This document shows positions 8,076 through 15,877 of a stretch of DNA of 64,000 nucleotides, one piece after another. The stretch lies in assembly GCF_007301515.1 (NCBI RefSeq), contig NZ_CP041666.1, forward strand, positions 806,001 through 870,000. The letters are read 5' to 3'. A model generated the notes under the pieces. That model was not told the origin of the DNA and made no database searches. It was given only the letters and a program-made list of their open reading frames with translations. A program made the translations under genes and the position numbers. Position 1 is the first letter of the stretch, and every line of letters starts with the position of its first letter. Origin of the DNA: Radiobacillus deserti (GTDB lineage Bacteria; Bacillota; Bacilli; Bacillales; Amphibacillaceae).

Positions 8076-9192
8076 TAGGTACGATTGCATCATCGTAGGT
8101 GGTGGAGTCAATGGAGGGTCCATTGCGTATCACCTTGCCAAAAAAGGAAAGAAAGTTTTGCTATTGGAAAAGGATCGTCTTGCTCGTAAAGCATCTGGAG
8201 CCGCGGCGGGAATGCTAGCAGCTCAGGCTGAATTAGAGGAGGATGGACCGTTGTTCCAATTAGCTAAGCAAAGCAGAGCGATGTTTCCTATCCTTGCTGA
8301 AGAAATCAAGGACCTAACTGGAATAGACATAGAGCTAGTGCAAAAAGGAATGTATAAAATTTCCATAACTGAAGAGGAAGAATACCATCTAAAGCACATT
8401 GTTGATGTTCAAACCAGAGCAGGGGAACAGGCAGAATGGCTAAGCCAGGACGAAGTGAGAAGCAGAGAGCCAGCCCTATCGAACGCGGTCCGAGGTGCGA
8501 TGTTTATCGAGAAAGACGGTCAAGTGTCTGCGCCGCAGCTCTCATTAGGATTTTTAAAAGCCGCAGCAGCTTTAGGAGTGGAAATAAAAGAGTACACGGA
8601 AGTCACGTCCTTCCTTTTCGAAAGTGGCAAAGTAACAGGTATCCAAACGAACCATGGATCTGTGGAAAGTGAACATGTAATTGTAGCTGGTGGGGCATGG
8701 AGTGAGCAATTACTGCCGAAATCGCAAATTCCTTTACAAACCTATCCAGTGAAGGGAGAGTGCTTTTCTGTACGTACGCACCAACCATTACTGACTGGAA
8801 CCATCTTCTCACATGGCTGTTACTTGGTTCCGAAAAAGGGTGGACGTCTTCTTGTAGGAGCAACGGTTCAACCGCATACCTTTGATCAAACGGTGACAGT
8901 CAACGGAATTTCGTCCTTACTAGAAAAGGCAAAAAGGTTAGTGCCTAACATTGTTCATGCGGAATGGGAAAAAGCTTGGGCTGGCATTCGGCCACAAACC
9001 GTTGATGGCTTGCCATACTTAGGCGAGCATCCAGCATATGAAGGGTTGTTTGTGGCGACCGGTCACTATCGCAATGGCATTTTACTTGCGCCGATTACCG
9101 GAGAAATAATCACTAGATTAGTAGAACGAGAGCCAACACCAGTAGATATTAGTGCATTTCGGATGGAACGACATACAGAGAAAATCATTTAG
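8068..9192 (+). CDS. thiO: Glycine oxidase for thiazole synthesis
   Basis: A 374-residue FAD-dependent amine oxidase of the DAO family. The N-terminal dinucleotide-binding motif is CIIVGGGVNGGSIAYHLAKKGKKVLLLEKD. The C-terminal region has WAGIRPQTVDGLPYLG and ATGHYRNGILLAPITGE, the usual GlyOx substrate and FAD contacts. ThiO oxidises glycine to the imine used by ThiG. Length matches the family (about 370). Start ATG 8068 has AAGGAGGGG just upstream and overlaps the end of tenI, consistent with translational coupling. Confidence 0.93.
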   Translation: MLNRYDCIIVGGGVNGGSIAYHLAKKGKKVLLLEKDRLARKASGAAAGMLAAQAELEEDGPLFQLAKQSRAMFPILAEEIKDLTGIDIELVQKGMYKISITEEEEYHLKHIVDVQTRAGEQAEWLSQDEVRSREPALSNAVRGAMFIEKDGQVSAPQLSLGFLKAAAALGVEIKEYTEVTSFLFESGKVTGIQTNHGSVESEHVIVAGGAWSEQLLPKSQIPLQTYPVKGECFSVRTHQPLLTGTIFSHGCYLVPKKGGRLLVGATVQPHTFDQTVTVNGISSLLEKAKRLVPNIVHAEWEKAWAGIRPQTVDGLPYLGEHPAYEGLFVATGHYRNGILLAPITGEIITRLVEREPTPVDISAFRMERHTEKII

Positions 9193-9207
9193 AAATGGAG
9201 GGGTACG

Positions 9208-9411
9208 ATGGAGCTACTTATTAATGGGGACAAGGTGGAAGTTCCCGATAGCCTTACAACTGTTACTTCTTTGTTAGAGCATTTTGGCATTGATAAAAAG
9301 GTGGTCATTGTCGAGTTAAATCAAACCATTTTAGAAAAGAAAGCTCATTCCGAAACGATGATTTCAGATCGAGACAAAATCGAAATCGTAAACTTTGTAG
9401 GAGGCGGATGA
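9208..9411 (+). CDS. thiS: Sulfur carrier protein ThiS
   Basis: A 67-residue ubiquitin-like protein ending FVGGG, so the C-terminal Gly-Gly that becomes the thiocarboxylate is present. The strand/helix pattern (MELLINGDKVEVPD, LTTVTSLLEHFGI) is typical. ThiF adenylates the terminal glycine, sulfur is added, and ThiS delivers it to ThiG. A strong AATGGAGGGG site precedes ATG 9208. One base separates its stop from the ThiG start. Confidence 0.95.
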   Translation: MELLINGDKVEVPDSLTTVTSLLEHFGIDKKVVIVELNQTILEKKAHSETMISDRDKIEIVNFVGGG

Positions 9412-9412
9412 C

Positions 9413-10183
9413 ATGTTAAACATAGGACCGTATCAATTTTCATCAAGACTTTTATTAGGAACAGGCAAATATCCAAACTTTGATGTGCAGAAGGAAGCGG
9501 TAGAAGTATCGAAAACGGAAATCCTGACCTTTTCTGTGCGCAGGATGAACATTTTTGAAGCAAACCAACCAAACTTTCTAGAAAAAATCGAGGTAGAAAA
9601 GTATAGTCTACTGCCAAATACAGCGGGAGCCAAAACAGCAGAGGAAGCAGTACGAACAGCAAAGCTAGCCAAAGCGTCCGGACTCTGTGACATGATAAAA
9701 GTAGAGGTTATCGGAGATCCCAAAACACTCTTGCCTGATCCAGTAGAAACCTTGAAAGCATCAGAAGAGCTATTGAAGGAAGGATTTATCGTGCTACCGT
9801 ACACGTCGGATGATGTGCTATTAGCGAAGCGATTAGAGGAGCTGGGCTGTCATGCCATCATGCCTGGTGCGTCTCCCATCGGTTCTGGTCAAGGCATCAT
9901 TAATCCATTAAATCTAAGTTTTATCATCGAGCAATCGAACGTACCAGTCATCGTCGATGCGGGAATTGGTACCCCTTCCGATGCAGCGATTGCCATGGAG
10001 ATGGGAGCGGATGGTGTGCTATTAAATACAGCAGTTTCTGGTGCCAAGGATCCTATCAAAATGGCAGAAGCGATGAAGCTAGCAATTGAAGCAGGAAGAT
10101 TAGGATTCGAAGCGGGGCGCATCCCGAAAAAACGGTACGCAATTGCAAGCAGTCCAATGGAAGGATTGAGCATCGTTGAATGA
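9413..10183 (+). CDS. thiG: Thiazole synthase ThiG
   Basis: A 256-residue protein, the expected length. Signatures: SRLLLGTGKYPNF at the N-terminus, VRRMNI, LPNTAGAKTAEEAVRTA, MIKVEVIGD (Lys of the Schiff-base region), MPGASPIGSGQGI and the phosphate-binding VDAGIGTPSDAA with MGADGVLLNTAVSGAKDP. ThiG condenses 1-deoxyxylulose 5-phosphate, dehydroglycine from ThiO and ThiS-bound sulfur. Its end overlaps the start of thiF by 8 bases. Confidence 0.96.
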   Translation: MLNIGPYQFSSRLLLGTGKYPNFDVQKEAVEVSKTEILTFSVRRMNIFEANQPNFLEKIEVEKYSLLPNTAGAKTAEEAVRTAKLAKASGLCDMIKVEVIGDPKTLLPDPVETLKASEELLKEGFIVLPYTSDDVLLAKRLEELGCHAIMPGASPIGSGQGIINPLNLSFIIEQSNVPVIVDAGIGTPSDAAIAMEMGADGVLLNTAVSGAKDPIKMAEAMKLAIEAGRLGFEAGRIPKKRYAIASSPMEGLSIVE

Positions 10184-11195
10184 GCGGTATTCTAGGCAAG
10201 AACTATTCAAACCAATCGGAAAAGAAGGGCAAACTAAACTTCGCAGTAAACATGTGTTAATGATCGGCGCAGGTGCTCTCGGCACAGGAAATGCAGAAGC
10301 ACTTGTCCGCGCCGGTGTTGGAAAGCTAAGAATTGTGGATCGAGATTACGTAGAGTGGAGCAACCTCCAAAGACAGCAGCTCTACGCAGAAGAAGATGTC
10401 AAGCAACGCCTCCCAAAGGCAGTGGCCGCAAAAAAGCGTCTACAATCTATTAATTCGGACGTTGATATTGAAGCATTGGTACAGGATGTGTCTGTGGAGG
10501 AAATGGAACAATTAGTCGGTGGCATAGATTTAATCATCGATGCCACCGACAATTTCGACATTCGTATGATTATAAACGATATTTCCCAAAAGCATCGTCT
10601 CCCATGGATTTATGGAGCCTGTGTAGGAAGCTATGGGATTAGCTATACGATTGTACCAGGCGAGACCCCTTGTTTACATTGCCTACTCGAAACAGTACCG
10701 ATAGGCGGACTCACCTGTGATACGGCAGGGATCATTAGTCCTGCTGTTCAGATGGTTGTGGCCTTTCAAACGGCAGAAGCATTAAAGATATTAGTGGAAG
10801 ACTATGAGTCCTTACGGAAAAAGCTTGTTTCTTTTGATCTGTGGCAAAATCAGCAAACGGCAATTCGGGTTGATAAACTGAAGCGGGATGAGTGTTCTTC
10901 TTGTGGTCAATACCCAACGTATCCTTTTCTTTCGTATTCGAATCAGACGAAAACTGCTGTTTTATGTGGGAGAGATACGGTTCAGATTCGTCCGGCGGTG
11001 CGTGCGGATAGGGACTTGGAGGAGCTGGCTGTTGTTCTATCTGAGCAAGGTGTGGAGGTTTCGCGGAATCCATATTTGCTTGCATTTGAAGTTGGGCATC
11101 ATCGATTGGTAGTCTTTAAGGATGGGCGGGTGCTTGTTCATGGGACTAAGGACGTTTCGGAGGCTAGAGGGGTGTATTATCGGTATTTGGGGTGA
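10176..11195 (+). CDS. thiF: ThiS adenylyltransferase ThiF
   Basis: A 339-residue E1-like enzyme starting at TTG 10176, with AAGGATTGAG upstream. It has the full catalytic set: GAGALGTGNAEALVRAGVG nucleotide loop, RDYVEWSNLQRQQLY with the Arg of the NLxRQ motif, DATDNFDIR with the Mg-binding Asp, and two Cys pairs (CLHC and CSSC) for zinc. The last 80 residues form an extension (TAVLCGRDTVQIRPAV and onward) seen in Bacillaceae ThiF/MoeB proteins. It activates ThiS, encoded two genes upstream. This is the last gene of the operon and a useful control for the unusual E1-like protein 2 kb downstream. Confidence 0.95.
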   Translation: MNERYSRQELFKPIGKEGQTKLRSKHVLMIGAGALGTGNAEALVRAGVGKLRIVDRDYVEWSNLQRQQLYAEEDVKQRLPKAVAAKKRLQSINSDVDIEALVQDVSVEEMEQLVGGIDLIIDATDNFDIRMIINDISQKHRLPWIYGACVGSYGISYTIVPGETPCLHCLLETVPIGGLTCDTAGIISPAVQMVVAFQTAEALKILVEDYESLRKKLVSFDLWQNQQTAIRVDKLKRDECSSCGQYPTYPFLSYSNQTKTAVLCGRDTVQIRPAVRADRDLEELAVVLSEQGVEVSRNPYLLAFEVGHHRLVVFKDGRVLVHGTKDVSEARGVYYRYLG

Positions 11196-11544
11196 GTGTA
11201 ATAGATCCTGTAAATTATGTGAATAGTTGGTTGTGGAAACCTGTTTAGCATAAAGAGCGGTGAACCCGTTCAAGTGAATAAACCAAAAATAGTCATTCTA
11301 CTTCACGGTTACAGATGGCACTAGCAACCAAACAAAAAAGGAGTAACACAAAAGTTAATTTGCATCACCCCCTAATCGTTTTTCGATTACGGACAATTCT
11401 ATCACTTTGTCTTTCGACAGGGGCCTGAGCCCAATGTAAGGAAGTAATTAACATCTTTATATGTCTATATTTAAAGAATGTGAAAATAAATTAACTGAAT
11501 CAAGTTGCAGGAATTACTGCTAAAATCACTTATTCAATTCTAAG
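11196..11544. other. Intergenic, no gene supported
   Basis: The space between the thiamine operon and the AT-rich peptide island. Composition changes visibly along it from thi-operon-like to AT-rich. I see no reading frame with a ribosome site and no clear terminator for thiF; it may mark the left border of the island. Confidence 0.4.
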
Positions 11545-12813
11545 TTACATTAGGAGTTGCTTGTTTTTAAATTTGTATGAAATATCTATGGAGTTCTGTA
11601 GATGTATAGTAGCACTTTTATATTTATTCTCCTTGATATATAAACTAGCAAGTAAAGAATAACATTCAGCAGCAACAAAAGGGTCCTTTTTCAAGAAGTA
11701 AGGTAAAATTTCATTTTCAAGTTTTTTCTGAAATTCATTTAGATGCATTTTAGGTGAAATGGATTCTCTTAGGATTAATAATTTGTAACTAAAACTATTG
11801 TTCCTATTATATTTTAGGCCTTCTTTACATAGTTCTAATGCTTTCTTTTTATTCCCAATTAATTTATATTCATATGCTAATAGATAAATAGTGCTCAATT
11901 TATCCTCTCGACTAGTCTTTAATATAAGTGACATGTTTAAAAATTCTATTGATATATGATGCCTTTTTGTTAATAAATAGACATATCCCAAATTATGATA
12001 TGTCTTAGATAGTATTCTTTTATCACTATACCCCTTAAGTGAATCTATAATGCTCATAAAAATATTTTCTGCTAAATCATATTTTTCGATTCTAATATAA
12101 TTTATACCTAAAAGAAGCTTACAATTGATTATTTGTTTAATATTTAGTTCTTTATCATATAGGTTAAGAGCCTTTTCAGTATGTATAATAGAAAGTGATG
12201 TTAACATGAATTTAGTGTTAACTATTGCTAATAAATAGTGCAAATTTGAATCTTCTTTGCGTTTCTTCTTTATAACTTTCTCAGCCTCATATAGATAATC
12301 TAAACTTCGTTCTAAATCTCCATAAGTGTATTCATAATAACCAAGAGATTTGTAATAATTTTCTATAAATTCATCTGGTAAATATTCATATTTATTTTTG
12401 ACCTTTTCTGCATAAGAAGAGGATAATTCTTTCTCTTTCTGCGCGGTGTGGTATTCTAATAAGATTATTTCACAGGCAAGTGAAATAATAGGATCTCCTT
12501 TATCTAGGTGACTATTTATAATCTTGTATTGTTTTTTAAAGTTATTAAAATTCTTATTATTAATAGCTTTATAAATATCTTCAAGTTCACTTAATTCATT
12601 TCTTCCCCTTTCTTGATTAATATATATATCCTCAATATCCAATTCCAATCTTTCACACAATAGTTCCATAATATCAGGTTTTCCAAGGATCTTATTATTT
12701 TCGATTTTACTAAGATAAGATTTCGAACATATACCTAAACAAACTTGTTCTTGAGTATACGATAGTTGTTTGCGTTTGTATTTTAATTTGTATCCCAACT
12801 GATTTTTATTCAT
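11545..12813 (-). CDS. XRE-HTH/TPR transcriptional regulator of the NprR/PlcR (RRNPP) type
   Basis: A 422-residue protein. Residues about 8-60 are an XRE helix-turn-helix (LGYKLKYKRKQLSYTQEQVCLGICSKSYLSKIENNK). The remainder is helical with TPR-like pairs, for example SLGYYEYTYGDLERSLDYLYEAEKV, LLGINYIRIEKYDLAENIF, HNLGYVYLLTKRHHISIEFLNMSL and LASLYIKENKYKSATIHLQNSI. The domain order and length match RRNPP regulators such as NprR, which bind short secreted-and-reimported peptides. It is transcribed away from the peptide/E1-like operon and is therefore its likely regulator. Candidate ligands are the 38-residue exported peptide at 17180 or the product of the tandem peptide genes. Confidence 0.8.
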   Translation of the reverse strand: MNKNQLGYKLKYKRKQLSYTQEQVCLGICSKSYLSKIENNKILGKPDIMELLCERLELDIEDIYINQERGRNELSELEDIYKAINNKNFNNFKKQYKIINSHLDKGDPIISLACEIILLEYHTAQKEKELSSSYAEKVKNKYEYLPDEFIENYYKSLGYYEYTYGDLERSLDYLYEAEKVIKKKRKEDSNLHYLLAIVNTKFMLTSLSIIHTEKALNLYDKELNIKQIINCKLLLGINYIRIEKYDLAENIFMSIIDSLKGYSDKRILSKTYHNLGYVYLLTKRHHISIEFLNMSLILKTSREDKLSTIYLLAYEYKLIGNKKKALELCKEGLKYNRNNSFSYKLLILRESISPKMHLNEFQKKLENEILPYFLKKDPFVAAECYSLLASLYIKENKYKSATIHLQNSIDISYKFKNKQLLM

Positions 12814-12855
12814 AACTATTCCTCACAATAGGTTGAAAAACTTTTTTAAAATATT

Positions 12856-12871
12856 ATGTATAATCTTACAT
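12856..12871. promoter_or_regulatory. Dyad and -10-like box in the divergent promoter region
   Basis: ATGTA and TACAT form a perfect 5-bp dyad separated by 6 bases, overlapping TATAAT at 12859-12864. This lies in the only sizeable gap between the divergent regulator and peptide genes (12814-12976). A regulator bound here would block that -10 box. It resembles the general layout of PlcR-type sites but does not match the PlcR consensus. The -35 is unclear: TTGAAA at 12833 is 20 bases away. Confidence 0.4.
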
Positions 12872-12976
12872 TTTTTTCCTGAGTTTATCAATCTTTTTTG
12901 GAAGGAAAATGGTAATAAAAAGAGGAAAGTAACTATAAGTCAATTATTTGACTAATAACTAAAAGGAGGATTAATC

Positions 12977-13048
12977 ATGAGAATCAAATTGAAAATTAAA
13001 AAGGTTGCTCAATATCAAAAAAAGTGCAAATGCTTTATAGCGTGTTAA
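12977..13048 (+). CDS. Candidate RiPP/pheromone precursor peptide 1
   Basis: A 23-residue peptide with an ideal ribosome site, AAAAGGAGGA, six bases before ATG 12977. Residues 1-9 alternate basic and hydrophobic residues (MRIKLKIKK), like a beta strand. Residues 12-23, QYQKKCKCFIAC, are identical in all three copies, with Cys at 17, 19 and 23 (the last residue). It has no signal peptide and no double-glycine leader. The Cys-rich C-terminal core beside an E1-like enzyme gene suggests a modified peptide, with the N-terminal part as leader. Function is inferred from context only. Confidence 0.75.
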   Translation: MRIKLKIKKVAQYQKKCKCFIAC

Positions 13049-13079
13049 TTAGCAACCAATATTAGAAAGGGGGGGAAAT

Positions 13080-13151
13080 ATGAAAATTAAAGTCAAAGTT
13101 AAAAAAGCTACTCAATATCAAAAAAAGTGCAAATGCTTTATAGCGTGTTAA
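13080..13151 (+). CDS. Candidate RiPP/pheromone precursor peptide 2
   Basis: The second tandem copy, 23 residues, preceded by AAAGGGGGGG. Compared with copy 1 it has MKIKVKVKKAT at the N-terminus and the same QYQKKCKCFIAC end. Differences from copy 1 are conservative (R2K, L5V, I7V) apart from V10A/A11T. The unit repeats every 103-105 bases and even the spacer TTAATTAGCAACCAATATTA is the same after copies 1 and 2, so these are recent tandem duplications. Confidence 0.75.
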   Translation: MKIKVKVKKATQYQKKCKCFIAC

Positions 13152-13184
13152 TTAGCAACCAATATTAGAATAGGGGTGGGAAAT

Positions 13185-13256
13185 ATGAAAATTAAAATCA
13201 AAGTTAAAAAAGCTACTCAATATCAAAAAAAGTGCAAATGCTTTATAGCATGTTAA
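13185..13256 (+). CDS. Candidate RiPP/pheromone precursor peptide 3
   Basis: The third copy, differing from copy 2 by one residue (V5I), with a TAGGGGTGGG ribosome site. Nucleotide identity with copy 2 is nearly complete; the few changes include synonymous ones such as GCG to GCA at residue 22. Preservation of the reading frame and of the last 12 residues in all three copies argues that the peptides are made and under selection. Confidence 0.75.
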   Translation: MKIKIKVKKATQYQKKCKCFIAC

Positions 13257-13269
13257 TTATTTAATAATA

Positions 13270-13309
13270 AATTTCAGTGCTGGGAATATCACATCTTGGC
13301 ACTGAAATT
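13270..13309 (+). promoter_or_regulatory. Stem-loop between the peptide genes and the E1-like gene
   Basis: An 11-bp perfect inverted repeat, AATTTCAGTGC (13270-13280) and GCACTGAAATT (13299-13309), with an 18-base loop. No T-run follows; instead the AAGGTGGT ribosome site of the next gene starts 4 bases later. It may be a partial attenuator or RNA-processing/stability element that makes peptide mRNA more abundant than enzyme mRNA, or it may gate access to the ribosome site. Confidence 0.6.
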
Positions 13310-13326
13310 ATTAAGGTGGTATTCAT

Positions 13327-15858
13327 ATGAAACTGAGAAATTCATTAAACTTTAGAGGTTATCCAGAAAGAAGGGAGATTGAATATTATGATGGAGAAAA
13401 TAAAACTTTAGAGGTGAATGATTTTGAACTTGTATGGTCGCTATTAGAGATCCTTAAAGAAGGCACACTTGATGAAAAACATCAAGATATTCAAATTTGG
13501 AAAACAAAAATTAATATTAATAATGAAGAATTTGATAATCTAGTGTCGATTCTTAAGGATAATAATTTATTGATAAATTACCCGAATGATATTGAAGAAT
13601 TTGAGTATGAATTTACTAAACGTCAGAATGATTTCCTAAGTAATTATGACAAAACATTGGGATCTATGGAATTATCAAATAAAATTAATAAAATTAAAGC
13701 TGTTATTATTGGTGCAGGAACAATTGGTTCAACTCTAGCAATTACATTGGCGAAACTTGGAGTAGGTGAGTTAATTCTAATTGATAATGATTCTGTACAA
13801 TTAAGGAATATAAAACCGCAGTTACTCTTTGACTTAAATGATGTTAATAAAAAGAAGATAAAAGTAATTGAAAAAAGGATAAAGAACTCAGAACCTTATA
13901 CCAAAATAACTACAATTGATAAAAAGGTTCTAGGGATAAATGATATCAGTTCATTAAATTTAGAAGGGTATCAATATATTTTTGGATGTTTTGACGATGC
14001 TACAGAGTCACTACATAATGATATTATTAAATTTTCCCAATCCAACGGAATAAAATATATACAAACAGGTTATTTTAACGACAATACGCTTGTCTCCAAC
14101 TTATGTTCTCAAAATGGCCATAATAGTTTGAAAGAAAGTTACCGTGATTATTATACTCCTTATTACATTGGAGAAAATAGAGGAACAATAATACAAAGTT
14201 TAGCTGCTTCATTACTTATTAGTCGATTAATAATAGAAGATGTTTTTGATTTTGATCAGAATACAAAAAAACTAGACAATATCGATTTTGACTTCTTGGA
14301 TATTAAAATTAATACTTCCAGGGAGGAAACTAATAATAAATTAATAGAAGTTGCACAGAAAATAATGCCACTAGATGAGAAAAAATTAAATAGAAAAATT
14401 AATTATATCCGTGAATATGTTGAAAATAATGAGACAGTTAATGAACAAATTGAAATGGAAATTACATCTATATACCAAGTATTTAACTTGTTACAAAGTG
14501 TATATAACTTAGAAGAGATTTCTTTAGAAAAACCATACTTAAAATTTATGGACTTTTTGTATTCTGTAGATAGTGATTTAGAGGAAGGTATAGAAAATTT
14601 ATATTTAAGTTATAAAGATATAATTTCCAACATAATGGTTGAATATGATAATCGATCTTTACACATTTTCCATGCATTAGGTTTATTGAATGAAATTGAA
14701 GATTATACAAAAAAACAACAACTACAAGACGTTATTTACAAAGCTATATATAGTAATATCGATGAGATTATAAATTTACTTCTTAAATATAAATTACATT
14801 TCATTGAACATACTGACTTAAATGAGTATTTAGTTGAGGTTATTGGGATTAATAATTCTATTCTTTCTGCATTCAATTTAAGTGTACAAAAGCAATATAA
14901 ATTTCTACTAGATCAAACTATGGAGACACTCTTCAAAGAATCTGATAAAGGGGACTATTTGCATTATTATAATAGAGGTCATTTTAGTGATTATTATGAA
15001 GCAAAAGAAATAATTATTGAATCTCTTCAAGGAGTAAGTGAATCTTTGTTACCTCCTGATTTTTTAGAACATATTGAGAGAATGCTTGAAAATAATTATG
15101 TTATTTTTGAAAATGATAGTACTAAGAGTGATATTAACCAAAATGTATATTTTCCTTCAATTAAAGAAAATATAATTGTCCTAAAGTTTGAGAATGACTG
15201 GGAAAGTTTTTTTACTGTATTTCATGAGTTAGGACATTCCTACTTTAATTTGTCTTATAAGGAATCTTTCTTTGATGATAGTTCACAAATTATCAATGAA
15301 ATTGTAGCATATTATTTCGAAATAACGTGTATAAAGGCCATTTTAACTAATAACCAACTATCTGGTGAGTTTAAAGACGAACTAGCAGAACAATACATTG
15401 CAAGAATCCATAAAGTTGTATTAAACACATTTGGAATACATTTGTTAGAAAGTGAAATATTTGATTATATAAAGGATAATAGGACCTTTAATATTAAAGA
15501 TTTTCTGGACATACGCAAAAAATTTGATAAACATAATATTTTTGAAAATGTTAAATTTAAAAATCAAGAGCATAGCTATCTAAATGTTTTTTTGAATTCT
15601 AATTTTATATTTGAACCATTTTCAAATATATTAGAACCAATATCATATTTTATAGCAGTATTTTTATTTGAAAATGGAAGTAATGAAAAGTATTCGACAA
15701 TACTTCAAATTAAACAAAGATTAAATAATGGGGAAACTAGTCTAGAGCAATTCTTAAGTAGTTTTACAAATATGACAAATGAGGAACTACTTGAAGTCTC
15801 AGCAAAATACCTAAATTCACTAATATCTTATCTTAAAGAGATAAATATAAGAAAATAA
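13327..15858 (+). CDS. E1/ThiF-like adenylyltransferase fused to an M3-like metallopeptidase domain
   Basis: 843 residues, intact. Residues 1-115: a small alpha/beta domain with a winged-helix look (NDFELVWSLLEIL, FDNLVSILKDNNLLI), in the place of a RiPP recognition element. Residues 122-330: E1-like Rossmann domain with GAGTIGS (129-135), LIDNDSV (Asp153, Asp155) and FGCFDDATES (Asp223/224). The NLxRQ motif is NIKPQ, so the usual Arg is Pro, and the paired zinc Cys of ThiF are missing. Residues about 330-600 are helical. Residues 629-662: TVFHELGHSYF with His633, Glu634 and His637, then NEIVAYYFE with Glu658, as in M3 oligoendopeptidases. Relatives with E1 folds that act on peptides include MccB. 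Proposed role (inference): activate the C-terminus of the upstream Cys peptides and cleave their leader. It could instead be an immunity or degradation enzyme. Confidence 0.75.
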   Translation: MKLRNSLNFRGYPERREIEYYDGENKTLEVNDFELVWSLLEILKEGTLDEKHQDIQIWKTKININNEEFDNLVSILKDNNLLINYPNDIEEFEYEFTKRQNDFLSNYDKTLGSMELSNKINKIKAVIIGAGTIGSTLAITLAKLGVGELILIDNDSVQLRNIKPQLLFDLNDVNKKKIKVIEKRIKNSEPYTKITTIDKKVLGINDISSLNLEGYQYIFGCFDDATESLHNDIIKFSQSNGIKYIQTGYFNDNTLVSNLCSQNGHNSLKESYRDYYTPYYIGENRGTIIQSLAASLLISRLIIEDVFDFDQNTKKLDNIDFDFLDIKINTSREETNNKLIEVAQKIMPLDEKKLNRKINYIREYVENNETVNEQIEMEITSIYQVFNLLQSVYNLEEISLEKPYLKFMDFLYSVDSDLEEGIENLYLSYKDIISNIMVEYDNRSLHIFHALGLLNEIEDYTKKQQLQDVIYKAIYSNIDEIINLLLKYKLHFIEHTDLNEYLVEVIGINNSILSAFNLSVQKQYKFLLDQTMETLFKESDKGDYLHYYNRGHFSDYYEAKEIIIESLQGVSESLLPPDFLEHIERMLENNYVIFENDSTKSDINQNVYFPSIKENIIVLKFENDWESFFTVFHELGHSYFNLSYKESFFDDSSQIINEIVAYYFEITCIKAILTNNQLSGEFKDELAEQYIARIHKVVLNTFGIHLLESEIFDYIKDNRTFNIKDFLDIRKKFDKHNIFENVKFKNQEHSYLNVFLNSNFIFEPFSNILEPISYFIAVFLFENGSNEKYSTILQIKQRLNNGETSLEQFLSSFTNMTNEELLEVSAKYLNSLISYLKEINIRK

Positions 15859-15877
15859 ATGTTGTAAGGAGTTCATA

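Larger units (their letters stand above)
12977..13256 (+). repeat. Tandem array of three peptide genes
   Basis: Three direct repeats with start-to-start distances of 103 and 105 bases. Each unit holds ribosome site, 24 codons including TAA, and a conserved spacer. The array is coding, with no CRISPR-like repeat/spacer alternation. Confidence 0.85.

Noticed and set aside
12977..13256. CRISPR array suggested by three direct repeats about 104 bases apart
   Set aside because: The repeats are whole coding units with ribosome sites and stop codons, their spacers are also conserved, and no cas gene is near.
12977..13256. Lantibiotic, sactipeptide or class II bacteriocin precursors
   Set aside because: No LanB/LanM/LanC, radical SAM or YcaO gene is present, there is no double-glycine leader, and Ser/Thr residues are scarce in the core.
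13327..15858. Reading the 843-residue protein as a second ThiF or MoeB for thiamine or molybdopterin
   Set aside because: There is no partner ThiS/MoaD gene, the NLxRQ Arg and zinc Cys are missing, the protein is far too long, and it carries a peptidase motif.
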